64,000 bases of DNA from Tellurirhabdus bombi (GTDB lineage Bacteria; Bacteroidota; Bacteroidia; Cytophagales; Spirosomataceae), in assembly GCF_021484805.1 (NCBI RefSeq), contig NZ_CP090557.1, forward strand, positions 1,500,001-1,564,000. Direction: 5' to 3'. The notes beneath the pieces were generated by a model, which saw only the letters and a program-made list of their open reading frames with translations, was not told the origin of the DNA and ran no database searches. Shown here one piece after another: positions 1 through 9,572 of this stretch. The translations under genes were made by a program, and so were the position numbers. Position 1 is the stretch's first letter, and the number at the start of each line of letters is the position of its first letter.

Positions 1-55
1 CAGGGGCAGAGATGTCTAAAGCCGAGTCGTACTAATGACCTGAGGTGTAGACACT
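1..55 (+). rRNA. 23S ribosomal RNA, 3' end (partial)
   Basis: The first bases carry the conserved end of large-subunit rRNA, including the GAGTCGTACTAATGACC stretch that closes the molecule, followed by a short AT-rich spacer and 5S rRNA. The gene starts outside the window, and its exact 3' end cannot be fixed from sequence alone; about position 50-60 is my estimate. Confidence 0.85.
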
Positions 56-131
56 AAGTTATTCGCTGACGAACCTGATACGAAAGAATTGTAGTTTCCA
101 TATCTTAAAAGAAGGACTTATAAAAGAAATT

Positions 132-245
132 GGTCGGTGGTCATGGTGTGGGGGTTCACCTCTTCCCATTCCGAACAGAGCCGTTAAGCCCCGCCACGCC
201 GATGGTACTGGAGTCGAATCCGGGAGAGTAGGTAGCTGCCGCCAT
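132..245 (+). rRNA. 5S ribosomal RNA
   Basis: The segment contains the hallmark 5S stretches CCCATTCCGAACAG and GATGGTACTG plus GGGAGAGTAGGT, with complementary ends (CGGTGG near the start, GCCGCC at the end). Length of about 110 bases fits the family. It follows the 23S end by about 80 bases and is followed by a strong terminator, so this is the distal end of an rRNA operon. End positions are good to a few bases. Confidence 0.93.
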
Positions 246-264
246 AATATTTGAGTGAACAAGA

Positions 265-297
265 AGAGTCTTGCCCCAAAGCAAGACTCTTTTTTTG
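265..297 (+). terminator. Terminator of the rRNA operon
   Basis: A perfect 10-bp inverted repeat (AGAGTCTTGC / GCAAGACTCT) with a 6-base loop is followed by a run of seven T, which is a textbook intrinsic terminator directly after 5S. Confidence 0.9.
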
Positions 298-462
298 TGC
301 TTATAGCTCAACGTAAGCTCATCTTCTTAGCTCATTCTCCATAAAGGGGCTTCATCAGCTTTGAAGATCTATTCATCCTCAAAAAAAGGTAGTTCGTAAT
401 CATTATCTTGATGGACAATTTCTATTCCTGCACCTTTGGGTTCCTAAAGAAAACTTTGCTAC

Positions 463-490
463 GGAAACTACGAACTTATTAAAAGTTTCC
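463..490. promoter_or_regulatory. Candidate TetR operator upstream of the efflux operon
   Basis: An inverted repeat GGAAACT (463-469) / AGTTTCC (484-490) lies 33 bases before the TetR start codon, with a further TAGTTCCG just downstream that resembles the right arm. TetR proteins commonly bind such palindromes next to their own gene, so an autoregulatory operator is a reasonable inference. No clear TAnnTTTG promoter was seen here. Confidence 0.3.
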
Positions 491-522
491 ATAGTTCCGC
501 AGTAAGAACCAATTATTAAGCT

Positions 523-1155
523 GTGGATTTAAAGGAACGTATATTGACAGAAGCAGAAGCTTTATTCTGGAAGTACGGAATCAGAAGCATTACTATGGAT
601 GATATTGCTCGTCAAGTTAACATCTCAAAGAAGACCATTTACCAGCATTTTATTGATAAAGAAGATATTGTTTACCAGGTAATTAGTAATTATACAGATC
701 GTGATAAAATAATAGTGGACTATAATAAGAAGCCTACTATAGATCCGATTAAAGAATTGCTAACCATGTCTGAAACGCTGCGTGACCAGCTGGCTAAAAT
801 TAACCCAGCTCTACTAATTGATCTACAGCGCCATTATCCTAGAGCTTGGCAGCTATGCCAGGAATATAAAGAGAAATATGTATTAGAGGCAATTCGTCAA
901 AACTTAAAGCAAGGCGTGTTTCAGAATGTGTATCGCTCAGAAATAGACATCGATATCATGGCTCGACTACGAATGGAATTGGTACAATTGGCCTTTAACG
1001 ACCAGGTTTTCCCGTTAAGCTATTCATCAATGTTCAACGTACAGGCGCAATTACTCCAGCATTTTATTCGCGGGATTCTTACAGAAAAGGGCTTTTCAAT
1101 CTATAACCAACTTCTAATACAATATGCTAATGAATCAACTTCTATCTCTAAGTAA
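523..1155 (+). CDS. TetR/AcrR family transcriptional regulator
   Basis: A 210-residue protein with the usual TetR layout. The N-terminal helix-turn-helix (about residues 5-50) contains TMDDIARQVNISKKTIYQHF, a near-consensus TetR DNA-binding stretch; the remaining helical part is the divergent ligand and dimer domain. The start is GTG at 523, which places the DNA-binding domain at the very N-terminus; no ATG gives a better fit. The end overlaps the next gene by 32 bases, so translation is probably coupled. As first gene of an RND efflux operon it most likely represses the operon in the absence of an inducer. The ligand is unknown. Confidence 0.92.
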   Translation: MDLKERILTEAEALFWKYGIRSITMDDIARQVNISKKTIYQHFIDKEDIVYQVISNYTDRDKIIVDYNKKPTIDPIKELLTMSETLRDQLAKINPALLIDLQRHYPRAWQLCQEYKEKYVLEAIRQNLKQGVFQNVYRSEIDIDIMARLRMELVQLAFNDQVFPLSYSSMFNVQAQLLQHFIRGILTEKGFSIYNQLLIQYANESTSISK

Positions 1156-2527
1156 AATCCTGAGGGGGTTATTACTTGGCTTAGGGGTCACTTCACTTGC
1201 TGTAGCGCAAACGACGCCTTCAGTTCGTGAGTTTAGTCTTAGCGATGCCGTAAAATTCGCTACTGAGCAAAATATAAATATAAAGAATGCTCAACTAGAC
1301 GCCTTAAGTGCCAATGCCCGTATTCAGGAAATTAAATCCGTTGCTCTTCCGCAAATAGGTCTTGCAGGTCAGTTTACTTATAATACCATTATACAGCGAT
1401 TTATTCTCCCCGGTGGTGGTTTTGGCGCTCCTGCTGATTCAGCAAGCAAGGTGGAAGGGGTAACCGCCATTCCCTTTGGTGTTAATTTTCAGGGAAGTAT
1501 TGCTGCCAATGTTAGCCAATTGTTGTTTGATCCCTCGTATAAAATAGGGTTACGCGCTGCATCGACCTACCGCGAACTAGCTCAAAAAACAGTTGCTGCC
1601 TCGAAAATAAGCGTTGCTGAACAGGTTACGAAAGCGTATTATGGAACATTGGTAAGTGAGGAACGGATCAAGTTGCTCGACCTGAATATTAGTCGCGTAG
1701 ACACTTTGCTTCGTGAAACTCGCGCGCTCAACCAGCAGGGCTTTGTCGAAAAAATAGATATCGATCGGCTTGAGGTACAGCTAAATAATTTAAAAGCTGA
1801 GCGACAGAATGTACAGAATTTGGTTTCCCTGAGTTACTATTTACTCAAGTTTCAGATGGGCTTGGGGATTAATGACGAAATCAAACTAACGGATCGGATT
1901 CAGAATGTAAATCTGGAAGAGCTGGAGCGTACTGGGACACTTAATCCTGCTGTTGATTACAACCAGCGGATTGAGTTTTCGACCTTGCAATCCCAGATTC
2001 GTCTGGCTGAGTTGGACTACGAAAGTATTGGGAAACAGTATTTCCCGCGACTAAGTGCTTTTGCTAACTATGGGCATAACAACGGACGAAATGCATTTGG
2101 TGAACTCTGGACGACAAAATGGTTTAACTCGTCGGCAGTTGGCCTGAACTTATCCGTACCTGTTTTTGATGGATTTCAGAAAAAATACGCGGCTCAGCAA
2201 AGAAAAATATCCGTGGACAAAGCTCGCCAGAGCGGGGAATTGCTGAAGAATTCTATTGATCTAGAATTTAAACAGGCCTCAATTACGCTGACAAATAATC
2301 TGCAAACCCTGAAAACGCAAAAAAGAAACCTGGATTTGGCGCAGGAAATTGTTCGGGTTACGCGGATAAAATATACAGAGGGCGTTGGCTCAAACATCGA
2401 AGTGCTAAACGCTGAAACTTCATTTCGGGAATCACAGACAAATTATTTCGCGGCTTTGTACGACTATTTGATTACAAAAGTAGATCTGGATAAGGCAATG
2501 GGCACTTTGTATTCCGGACAAAACTAA
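1124..2527 (+). CDS. TolC family outer membrane efflux channel
   Basis: A 467-residue protein with a signal peptide (cleavage near VAQT, about residue 29) and two repeats of the OEP/TolC family: long helical segments alternating with short beta stretches, for example SLSDAVKFATEQNINIKNAQ after the signal, and a second repeat starting near residue 280. It forms the outer-membrane exit duct of a tripartite pump. ATG at 1124 and ATG at 1130 are both possible; the difference is two residues. It overlaps tetR by 32 bases and is followed after 39 bases by the membrane fusion protein, so all four genes look co-transcribed. Confidence 0.93.
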   Translation: MLMNQLLSLSKILRGLLLGLGVTSLAVAQTTPSVREFSLSDAVKFATEQNINIKNAQLDALSANARIQEIKSVALPQIGLAGQFTYNTIIQRFILPGGGFGAPADSASKVEGVTAIPFGVNFQGSIAANVSQLLFDPSYKIGLRAASTYRELAQKTVAASKISVAEQVTKAYYGTLVSEERIKLLDLNISRVDTLLRETRALNQQGFVEKIDIDRLEVQLNNLKAERQNVQNLVSLSYYLLKFQMGLGINDEIKLTDRIQNVNLEELERTGTLNPAVDYNQRIEFSTLQSQIRLAELDYESIGKQYFPRLSAFANYGHNNGRNAFGELWTTKWFNSSAVGLNLSVPVFDGFQKKYAAQQRKISVDKARQSGELLKNSIDLEFKQASITLTNNLQTLKTQKRNLDLAQEIVRVTRIKYTEGVGSNIEVLNAETSFRESQTNYFAALYDYLITKVDLDKAMGTLYSGQN

Positions 2528-2566
2528 CAGACTTCCCTATAGAACACGGCTACTAGAAAGATTACC

Positions 2567-3697
2567 ATGAAAGCATACTATGCACTCACTCTGATGACAG
2601 GCTTGCTGATTGCCTGCTCGTCTGAAAAAAAATCAGAAGTAGATACCAAAAAAGCAGAACTGGCTGACTTAAAAAATCAGCAAGCTGAACTTGGTACAAA
2701 AATTAAGGCACTGGAACTGGAAGTGGCAAAACTTGATCCGAACAAGAAGGAACAAGTTCGGGTAAAAGATGTAACTGTTTCACCAATAACCGCGACTACC
2801 TTCCGGCATTTTGTGGAAGTACAAGGCACCATCGACGCCAAAAACAACGTACAGGTATCTCCGAAATCAGGGGGGACTATCACGTCGTTGCGAGTTAAAG
2901 AAGGTGATGTGGTAAGGGCGGGTTCAGTTATTGCCCAGCTGGATGACGCCGTCTTGCGGGACAACGTAGAACAATTGAAAACCCAATTGACGCTGGCGAA
3001 CACCATATTTGAAAAGCAGGCTAATCTCTGGAAGCAACAGATCGGCACCGAAATTCAGTACCTGCAAGCCAAAAACAACAAAGAGGGTCTGGAACGCCAA
3101 CTGGCTACATTGAATACCCAACGCTCGCAGTTTACGGTGACTTCGCCTATTTCCGGGGTTATTGACCAGGTCAATGTTAAGCTGGGCGACATGGCAATGC
3201 CCGGGGCAGGTCTAGTACGGGTAGTAAATCTCTCGCAGTTAAAGGTGGTCGCAAAAGTGGCGGATACGTATGCGGGTAGCGTGAAGCGGGGCGATCAAAT
3301 CATCATTAATTTTCCCGATATCAATAAGGAATTACGTACAACGGTCAATTTTGTGTCGACAACGGTAGATCCTTTGAACCGTACGTTTATGGTTGAAGCG
3401 CCATTGCCATCGAGTAAAGACTTGAAGCCGAATATGCTGGCACAGGTAAGAATCAATGATATAGCCAAGCCAAAAGCAATTGTAATTGACCAAAACATGA
3501 TTCAAAGTACCGAAAATGGGCAGCTGGTTTATGTGGCAGTCAATGAAGGCGGTAAGAAAATAGCCAAAGCCAGCCAGGTGAAAACGGGGCAAAGCTACGG
3601 TGGACAGATCGAAATTACGGAGGGGCTAAAAGCAGGGGACCAGCTCATAACAAAAGGCTATCAGGAATTAGTAGATGGACAACCGATAAACTTCTAA
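2567..3697 (+). CDS. RND efflux membrane fusion protein (HlyD/AcrA family), lipoprotein
   Basis: A 376-residue periplasmic adaptor. The N-terminus has a lipobox (LIAC, Cys17), followed by a Lys/Glu-rich heptad-like segment (about residues 24-60), then the split biotinyl-lipoyl domain (VQVSPKSGGTITSLRVKEGD and the matching half near VTSPISGVIDQVNVKLGD), an alpha-hairpin between the halves, and C-terminal beta-barrel and membrane-proximal domains. It bridges the RND pump and the TolC-like channel. It lies between those two genes with 39- and 18-base gaps. The extra coiled segment directly after the lipid anchor is common in Bacteroidota adaptors. Confidence 0.93.
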   Translation: MKAYYALTLMTGLLIACSSEKKSEVDTKKAELADLKNQQAELGTKIKALELEVAKLDPNKKEQVRVKDVTVSPITATTFRHFVEVQGTIDAKNNVQVSPKSGGTITSLRVKEGDVVRAGSVIAQLDDAVLRDNVEQLKTQLTLANTIFEKQANLWKQQIGTEIQYLQAKNNKEGLERQLATLNTQRSQFTVTSPISGVIDQVNVKLGDMAMPGAGLVRVVNLSQLKVVAKVADTYAGSVKRGDQIIINFPDINKELRTTVNFVSTTVDPLNRTFMVEAPLPSSKDLKPNMLAQVRINDIAKPKAIVIDQNMIQSTENGQLVYVAVNEGGKKIAKASQVKTGQSYGGQIEITEGLKAGDQLITKGYQELVDGQPINF

Positions 3698-3715
3698 ATT
3701 ATCCCATCGAGGCCC

Positions 3716-6700
3716 ATGAAATTCGAACAATATAAAACACTCGGCTTCACAAACTGGTGTGTCGAAAACCGAACGGCGATCTACATCTTTACGTTTATCG
3801 TTACCTTATTTGGTCTGGTCGTTTACAACAACCTGCCTAAAGAGCAATTTCCGGATATAAAGGTACCGCAGGTGTATGTGCAGACAGTTTACGCGGGAAC
3901 GGCACCGGCTGATATCGAGAATACAATTAATAAGCCCATCGAAAAACAGCTTAAGTCGATCTCGGGCATTAAACGGGTTAAATCCAACGCCTTGCAGGAT
4001 GTATCGGTCATTCTGGTGGAGTTTAATCCAGATGTCGAGGCATCGGAGGCGCTTCAGAAAGTACGGGATGCCGTCGATAAGGCGAAACAGGACTTGCCCA
4101 AAGAAAGTGATCTGACTTCGGGGCCAACCGCCCAAAGCGTTGAATTTTCGGAATTTCCGATCATGAACATCAACATGGCCGGTAACTTTTCGCTCAAACG
4201 CCTGAAAGAATACGCCGAAGATTTACAGGACGCCATCGAAGCCATGCCGGAAATCAGCCGTGTGGATATTGTTGGGGCGTTGACGCGGGAAATTCAGATT
4301 AATCTTGATTTGCCTCGTATGCAGTCGGCTGGTTTGACGTTTACAGACGTGATGATGGCCGTGCAGGGTGAAAACGTCAACGCTTCGGGAGGTGATCTAA
4401 ATGTTGACGGTGTTCGCCGGACCTTGCGGGTGAAGGGCGAGTTTACGGATGTGCAGCAAATGCAAAACATCCTGATTCGAACCGGTACCGGCGCTACGGT
4501 GCGTTTGGGCGATGTTGCCGAGGTAGTGGATAGTTTTGAAGAGCAGCAGGATTTTGCCCGTCTGGACAATAAAACGGTCGTAACGCTGAACGTAATCAAG
4601 CGGGCGGGTGCCAACCTTATTTCGGCTTCGGATCAGATTGAAGAAAAAATCGCCGAGTACAAAGAAAGCCGCTTTCCGCAAGGACTGGATGTGAAAATCA
4701 CAGCCGACCAGTCGGAACGGACACGAGCCGATATTCACGATCTGATCAATACCGTTATTCTTGGTTTTGTTTTCGTGGTACTGATCCTGATGTTCTTTAT
4801 GGGAGTACGCGATGCTATTTTCATTGGTCTATCGGTGCCCCTGTCGGCTTTGGTGGCCTTTGTCTGTATGCCCGTGGTGGGGCCTATCGTTGGCACTACC
4901 TTCACGTTGAATACCATCGTGTTATTTGCCTTCCTGCTGGGTCTGGGAATTGTGGTGGATGATGCCATTGTGGTGATTGAAAACACGCACCGGCTCTTCA
5001 ACCTGCACAAAGACTGGGACATCAAAAAAGCAGTAAAAGCCGCAGCTGGCGAGGTATTTATTCCGGTATTATCGGGAACGCTGACGACTATCGCTCCCTT
5101 CTTTCCGCTCTTGTTCTGGCCGGGTATTGTGGGCGAATTCATGAAATTCCTGCCCCTAACGCTGATTCTAACCTTGTTTGCTTCGCTATTTGTCGCTTAT
5201 GTCATGAATCCAGTGTTTGCCGTAACGTTCATGCAGCGCCATGATGAGGAACACCACGAGGAGGTTGATACCAGCTTCAAGACCATTCAGCGCCCAATAA
5301 TTATTATGGCCGCTATGGCTGGTGTGGGATACATTATTGACCGGGGGATCGGCAACTTGTTTGTATTCTTTATCATCTTGTACGTATTCAATCATTATGT
5401 CCTGACACCACGCATCATCATACCCTTTCAGGAGCGGTTGTTACCAAAGTTAAAAAACGGGTATCGTAAACTGATTTCGTGGCTATTGCAAGGCTGGCGG
5501 CCAGCTGGAGCTATCATTTCCATGTTTGCTTTGCTGATCGTTACCTTTGTTCTAATGGGCATCGTCCAGCCAAAAGTGATTTTCTTCCCCAGCGGTGATC
5601 CAGATTACATTTATGTCTACAATGTAATGCCTGTTGGAACGGATTCACGGGTGACGGACTCGGTTACTAAAGTCATTGAGCGGCGGGTGTTCAACGTGCT
5701 GGAAAAGAATAAAGCCGCTCACATTGTTAATTCTGTGATTGCCAATGTGGGTAAAAATGCCGGTGATCCAACTAATCCCGACCGTTCAGCAACGCCGCAC
5801 AAATCGAAAGTAACGGTAGCCTTCATCAAAAACGAAGCGCGAGGTGGCATCTCCACAGAAGACATCCTGAACAAAGTTCGGGGAGCCATGCAGGGAATCC
5901 CAGGTACTGAAATTTCGGTCGAGCGGGAGCAAAATGGTCCCCCAACGGGAAAACCCATCTCCATCGAAATTGCGGGTGATGACTTCAAAATGTTATCGAA
6001 CCTGGAGAAAGAAGTGCGGCAGATGATTACGAAAGCAGGTATTGAAGGAATCGACCAGCTAAAGTCAGACCTGATTACCAACAAGCCAGAAATTATCATC
6101 AATGTGGACCGCGACAAAGCGCAGCGCGAAGGGATTTCGACGGGCCAGGTAGCGCAGGCCATTCGGGCCGCGTTGTTTGGGTTGGAAGTATCGAAGTTTC
6201 GGGACGAAAAAGACGAATACCCGATCATGGTTCGCCTGAAACAAGACGACCGGAGCCAAATCGAACGGCTATTGAGTATGAATGTGGTCTACCGGGATAT
6301 GAACGCAGGCGGGCTGCTGCGTCAAGTACCGCTAACATCCGTAGCCAATATTAGCTACTCAACTACCTTTAGCCAGATCAACCGGAAAAACCAGGAGCGC
6401 CTGATTACACTAGGTTCAGACGTAATTCCGGGTTACAATGCTAACCAGATTGTGGCTCAGATTCAGCAATTGGTTGATCAGATGGAAGTTCCGAATGGCT
6501 ATACCGTCCGCATGGGTGGTGAGCAGGAAGACCAGCAGGAGTCCATGAGTTTCCTTGGTGGTGCGTTCGGGCTGGCTCTGTTGCTAATCTATCTGATTCT
6601 GGCCACTCAGTTTAACTCCGTCGTGAAGCCAATTATTATTTTCGTGACGATTATTCTGTCCCTGATTGGCGTGTTGTTGGGTTTCATGGCTTTCGGCAAA

Positions 6701-7156
6701 ACCTTCTCGGTCATTATGTCCGGGGTTGGGATTATTGCCCTGGCCGGTATTGTGGTGAAAAATGGAATCCTGCTGATTGAATTTATCGACGAATTGCGCG
6801 ATCGGGGAATGCCGTTGCGGGAGGCCATTATTGAAGGAGGAGGTATTCGGTTAACGCCCGTTTTACTAACGGCTTCGGCAGCCGTGCTTGGTCTGATTCC
6901 CTTGGCCATTGGCTTAACGGTTGACTTTGTCGGACTGTTCCAAAATTTTGATCCGCATATTGTCATTGGTGGCGATAGCGCCGTATTCTGGAATATTCTG
7001 GCCTGGACCATTATTTTTGGTTTAACTTTTTCAACCGTTCTAACGCTGATTGCGGTTCCTTGTATGTATTGGATCAATGAGCGAATCCGAATTAAATATT
7101 TCGGAAAAAAAGACATCGTTGAAGAAAGGCCGGAACCTGAGTTTATAAACGAATAA
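3716..7156 (+). CDS. RND family efflux pump permease (AcrB/MdtB-like)
   Basis: An inner-membrane proton-driven exporter of 1146 residues, slightly longer than AcrB (about 1050). The first membrane segment is near residues 22-40, a large periplasmic porter domain follows, and TM4 carries the double-aspartate proton relay in GIVVDDAIVVIENT. Between the two halves there is an additional hydrophobic stretch of about 80 residues (after DEEHHEEV), likely two extra membrane helices, as often seen in Bacteroidota RND pumps. The second half repeats the porter and membrane pattern and ends in an acidic cytoplasmic tail. Substrates cannot be told; lack of a metal-sensor Met pattern and the TetR regulator favour drugs or lipids over metals. 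Confidence 0.93.
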   Translation: MKFEQYKTLGFTNWCVENRTAIYIFTFIVTLFGLVVYNNLPKEQFPDIKVPQVYVQTVYAGTAPADIENTINKPIEKQLKSISGIKRVKSNALQDVSVILVEFNPDVEASEALQKVRDAVDKAKQDLPKESDLTSGPTAQSVEFSEFPIMNINMAGNFSLKRLKEYAEDLQDAIEAMPEISRVDIVGALTREIQINLDLPRMQSAGLTFTDVMMAVQGENVNASGGDLNVDGVRRTLRVKGEFTDVQQMQNILIRTGTGATVRLGDVAEVVDSFEEQQDFARLDNKTVVTLNVIKRAGANLISASDQIEEKIAEYKESRFPQGLDVKITADQSERTRADIHDLINTVILGFVFVVLILMFFMGVRDAIFIGLSVPLSALVAFVCMPVVGPIVGTTFTLNTIVLFAFLLGLGIVVDDAIVVIENTHRLFNLHKDWDIKKAVKAAAGEVFIPVLSGTLTTIAPFFPLLFWPGIVGEFMKFLPLTLILTLFASLFVAYVMNPVFAVTFMQRHDEEHHEEVDTSFKTIQRPIIIMAAMAGVGYIIDRGIGNLFVFFIILYVFNHYVLTPRIIIPFQERLLPKLKNGYRKLISWLLQGWRPAGAIISMFALLIVTFVLMGIVQPKVIFFPSGDPDYIYVYNVMPVGTDSRVTDSVTKVIERRVFNVLEKNKAAHIVNSVIANVGKNAGDPTNPDRSATPHKSKVTVAFIKNEARGGISTEDILNKVRGAMQGIPGTEISVEREQNGPPTGKPISIEIAGDDFKMLSNLEKEVRQMITKAGIEGIDQLKSDLITNKPEIIINVDRDKAQREGISTGQVAQAIRAALFGLEVSKFRDEKDEYPIMVRLKQDDRSQIERLLSMNVVYRDMNAGGLLRQVPLTSVANISYSTTFSQINRKNQERLITLGSDVIPGYNANQIVAQIQQLVDQMEVPNGYTVRMGGEQEDQQESMSFLGGAFGLALLLIYLILATQFNSVVKPIIIFVTIILSLIGVLLGFMAFGKTFSVIMSGVGIIALAGIVVKNGILLIEFIDELRDRGMPLREAIIEGGGIRLTPVLLTASAAVLGLIPLAIGLTVDFVGLFQNFDPHIVIGGDSAVFWNILAWTIIFGLTFSTVLTLIAVPCMYWINERIRIKYFGKKDIVEERPEPEFINE

Positions 7157-7178
7157 GAGTTTTAACTAAGCGTAAACC

Positions 7179-7237
7179 TAAACCCATTCCTTGACGTTAA
7201 GCAACAAGCTACCGTCAGGCAGTGGGTTTTATTTTTG
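7179..7237 (+). terminator. Terminator of the efflux operon
   Basis: An imperfect long hairpin (TAAACCCA...TTGACG pairing with CGTCAGGC...TGGGTTTTA) is followed by TTTTATTTTT. The T-run ends four bases before the ATG of the next gene, so terminator and next leader are fused. Confidence 0.55.
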
Positions 7238-7240
7238 ATT

Positions 7241-8518
7241 ATGAATCGACTAGTAGTAATTGTATTTGTATCAGCCGTTATGCTGCTGATTGACTGGTAT
7301 GTCTTTCAAGCGGTAAAAACGGTGACGAATGCGTCTTCGGAAGGCACCAGACGGGCGGCCACGATTGTTTATTGGAGCTTTACCGGCCTTATTTTGCTGC
7401 TGTATCTTATTATGCAGTTTAGCCCACCAGATGCATTCGGACGCGTAACGCGCAATTTTATGTATTCCGTTATTGCCATTCCGTACCTCTGTAAAGTGTT
7501 TCCTGTTCTGTTTTTGCTGATTGACGACTTGGGCCGCCTGGGGCGCTGGGTGGTTTCGCTGGTTCATCGCCCGGATGTTCGGGCCGCCGTGGACCAAACG
7601 ACGCAGGAAACCATTCCAGTAACGGATGCGATTACCCGGTCCGAGTTTCTGTCGAAAGCGGCCCTGGTGGCTGGTGCTGTTCCCTTGGTAGGCTTTACGT
7701 ATGGAATTGTTTCGGGAGCGCACGATTACCGGATTCGGCGGGTAAAACTTGCGCTGAAAAACCTGCCGTCTGGTTTCGATGGGATGCGGATTGCGCAATT
7801 GTCCGATATTCATTCCGGTAGTTTTTTCAACAAAACGGCGGTGAAAGGAGGGATTGAGATGTTGCTTCGTGAAAAGCCGGATATGGTATTTTTTACAGGT
7901 GATCTGGTAAACAACACGGCGGATGAAGTGACTGATTACCTCCCTATTTTCGACAAAGTAAAAGCACCACTGGGCGTTTATTCGACGCTGGGAAACCACG
8001 ATTATGGCGACTACGTTGCCTGGGAAAGCAATGACGCGAAGCGCCGAAATTTGCAACGGCTCATGGTGGCTCACAAGCAAATGGGTTGGAACCTGATGAT
8101 GGATGAAAACCGGATTTTTGAACAAAATGGAGATAAAATCGCTTTAATCGGTATTCAAAATTGGGGTTCGGGCCGGTGGCCAAAATATGGTGATCTGGCA
8201 AAAGCGTACCGTGGTACAGAGGAATATCCAGTCAAGTTGTTGCTTTCGCACGATCCCAGCCATTGGGATGCGCAGGTTCGTCAGCAGTTTCCAGACATTG
8301 ATGCCATGTTTGCCGGCCATACCCACGGCATGCAATTTGGGGTAGAAGTGGGTGATTTCAAGTGGAGCCCCTCTCAATACGTCTACAAACAATGGGCAGG
8401 TTTATACCAGGAAAACAATCAATACTTGTACGTCAACCGCGGCTATGGATACCTAGGCTATCCTGGACGGCTTGGAATTTTCCCGGAGATAACCCTAATT
8501 GAATTAAAAAAAGCCTGA
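7241..8518 (+). CDS. Membrane-anchored metallophosphoesterase (YaeI/YkuE-like)
   Basis: A 425-residue protein with three or four hydrophobic segments in the first ~170 residues, then a calcineurin-like phosphoesterase domain. All five metal-site motifs are visible in order: LSDIHSG (DxH), FTGDLVNN (GD), LGNHDYGD (GNHD), LSHDPSHW (H) and AGHTHGMQ (GHTH). Relatives hydrolyse phosphodiesters or lipid pyrophosphates at the membrane (lipid A precursor or UDP-sugar type substrates), so a role in envelope lipid turnover is plausible but not proven. ATG at 7241 is chosen because it begins the first membrane segment; a TTG two codons upstream is less likely. It is followed after 25 bases by the dienelactone hydrolase gene. 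Confidence 0.88.
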   Translation: MNRLVVIVFVSAVMLLIDWYVFQAVKTVTNASSEGTRRAATIVYWSFTGLILLLYLIMQFSPPDAFGRVTRNFMYSVIAIPYLCKVFPVLFLLIDDLGRLGRWVVSLVHRPDVRAAVDQTTQETIPVTDAITRSEFLSKAALVAGAVPLVGFTYGIVSGAHDYRIRRVKLALKNLPSGFDGMRIAQLSDIHSGSFFNKTAVKGGIEMLLREKPDMVFFTGDLVNNTADEVTDYLPIFDKVKAPLGVYSTLGNHDYGDYVAWESNDAKRRNLQRLMVAHKQMGWNLMMDENRIFEQNGDKIALIGIQNWGSGRWPKYGDLAKAYRGTEEYPVKLLLSHDPSHWDAQVRQQFPDIDAMFAGHTHGMQFGVEVGDFKWSPSQYVYKQWAGLYQENNQYLYVNRGYGYLGYPGRLGIFPEITLIELKKA

Positions 8519-8543
8519 CAATCAACCTGTTTACACTCATATT

Positions 8544-9419
8544 ATGAAAGCACTCTTTATTTTCGTTGGATCGCTGTTTCTATCGCTGATTGCTCCTAAA
8601 AAGCCAGAGGATAAGGTATTACCACTGACCTCGGATGGTGTTCCCCTCTGTTATACTTCTACTTCGCACGATATGGCTGCCTTAGCTGCTGACCCTGCCT
8701 TTCAAAAATTACACAGGGAGCCGATTGCCTTCATGTATACCAGCGCCGCTGGTGAGATGGTGAAGTTTGCCGCTCCGGATGGAAAAGAAGCGAACGGATT
8801 CCTGCTAAAGTCTAAAACAGCTTCAGATAAATGGCTACTGGTTTATCAGGAGTGGTGGGGCTTGAACGATTATGTTAAGCAGGAAGCCGAAAAATACTAC
8901 AACGACCTAAAAGACGTGAATGTGCTGGCCATTGACATGTATGATGGTCAGGTAGCAACCAAACGGGAGGAAGCCGCTCAATTGGTACAATCTGTCAAAA
9001 AAGAGCGTTTAGGCGCCATTATGCAGGCTGCCATTACTTACGCGGGTCCAAAGGCAAAAATTGCGAGTGTCGGCTGGTGTTTTGGCGGTGGCTTGTCCCT
9101 GCAATCAGCTTTGTTAGCAGGCAATCAAGCCGTCGGCTGTGTGATGTACTACGGCCAGCCAGAAAAAAATCCAGAGCGTTTAAAAACACTAAATACAGAC
9201 GTGCTGGGTATTTTCGGAATCCGTGACAAAGGCATTCCACCGGCTAGTGTTTCAGAGTTTGAGAAGACAATGAAAGAAGTTGGTAAAGTAGCTACCATCA
9301 AAATGTATGATGCCGATCATGCGTTTGCTAACCCAAGTAATCCGGGGTTTGACAAAGCCGCAACTGAAGATGCTTATCAATTGACGCAGACCTATTTGAA
9401 AGAACGGTTCAATAAGTAA
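8544..9419 (+). CDS. Dienelactone hydrolase family protein, exported
   Basis: A 291-residue alpha/beta-hydrolase with an N-terminal hydrophobic signal (first ~17 residues). The catalytic triad of the family is visible: nucleophile Cys in GWCFGGG, Asp in FGIRDKG, and His in DADHAF. Such enzymes cleave dienelactone or related esters; the natural substrate here is unknown. About 50 residues between the signal and the DLH core (containing PLTSDGVPLCYTSTSHDMA) are extra relative to the minimal ~235-residue enzyme. It lies 25 bases after the phosphoesterase gene and probably shares its transcript. Confidence 0.88.
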   Translation: MKALFIFVGSLFLSLIAPKKPEDKVLPLTSDGVPLCYTSTSHDMAALAADPAFQKLHREPIAFMYTSAAGEMVKFAAPDGKEANGFLLKSKTASDKWLLVYQEWWGLNDYVKQEAEKYYNDLKDVNVLAIDMYDGQVATKREEAAQLVQSVKKERLGAIMQAAITYAGPKAKIASVGWCFGGGLSLQSALLAGNQAVGCVMYYGQPEKNPERLKTLNTDVLGIFGIRDKGIPPASVSEFEKTMKEVGKVATIKMYDADHAFANPSNPGFDKAATEDAYQLTQTYLKERFNK

Positions 9420-9443
9420 ACGCTCCCCCAGACTAACAATAGG

Positions 9444-9471
9444 AAGCTCCGGCATTAGCTGGAGCTTTTTT
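9444..9471 (+). terminator. Terminator after the dienelactone hydrolase gene
   Basis: AAGCTCC (9444-9450) pairs with GGAGCTT (9461-9467), with extra GC pairing inside the loop, followed by T6. Confidence 0.85.
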
Positions 9472-9572
9472 GATTCTAAACGATTTTTGGCGTTTCAACG
9501 TTAAACTATTATAAACTAACAGAGTCTAAGGAGAAACAGCTTGTTGACTTAGAAACAGACTCTTTTACGATT

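Noticed and set aside
2677-3048. Long antisense open frames under the efflux genes (also under typA, rimO, bshC and others)
   Set aside because: They mirror the codon structure of strong sense genes; they have no signal, domain or start context of their own.
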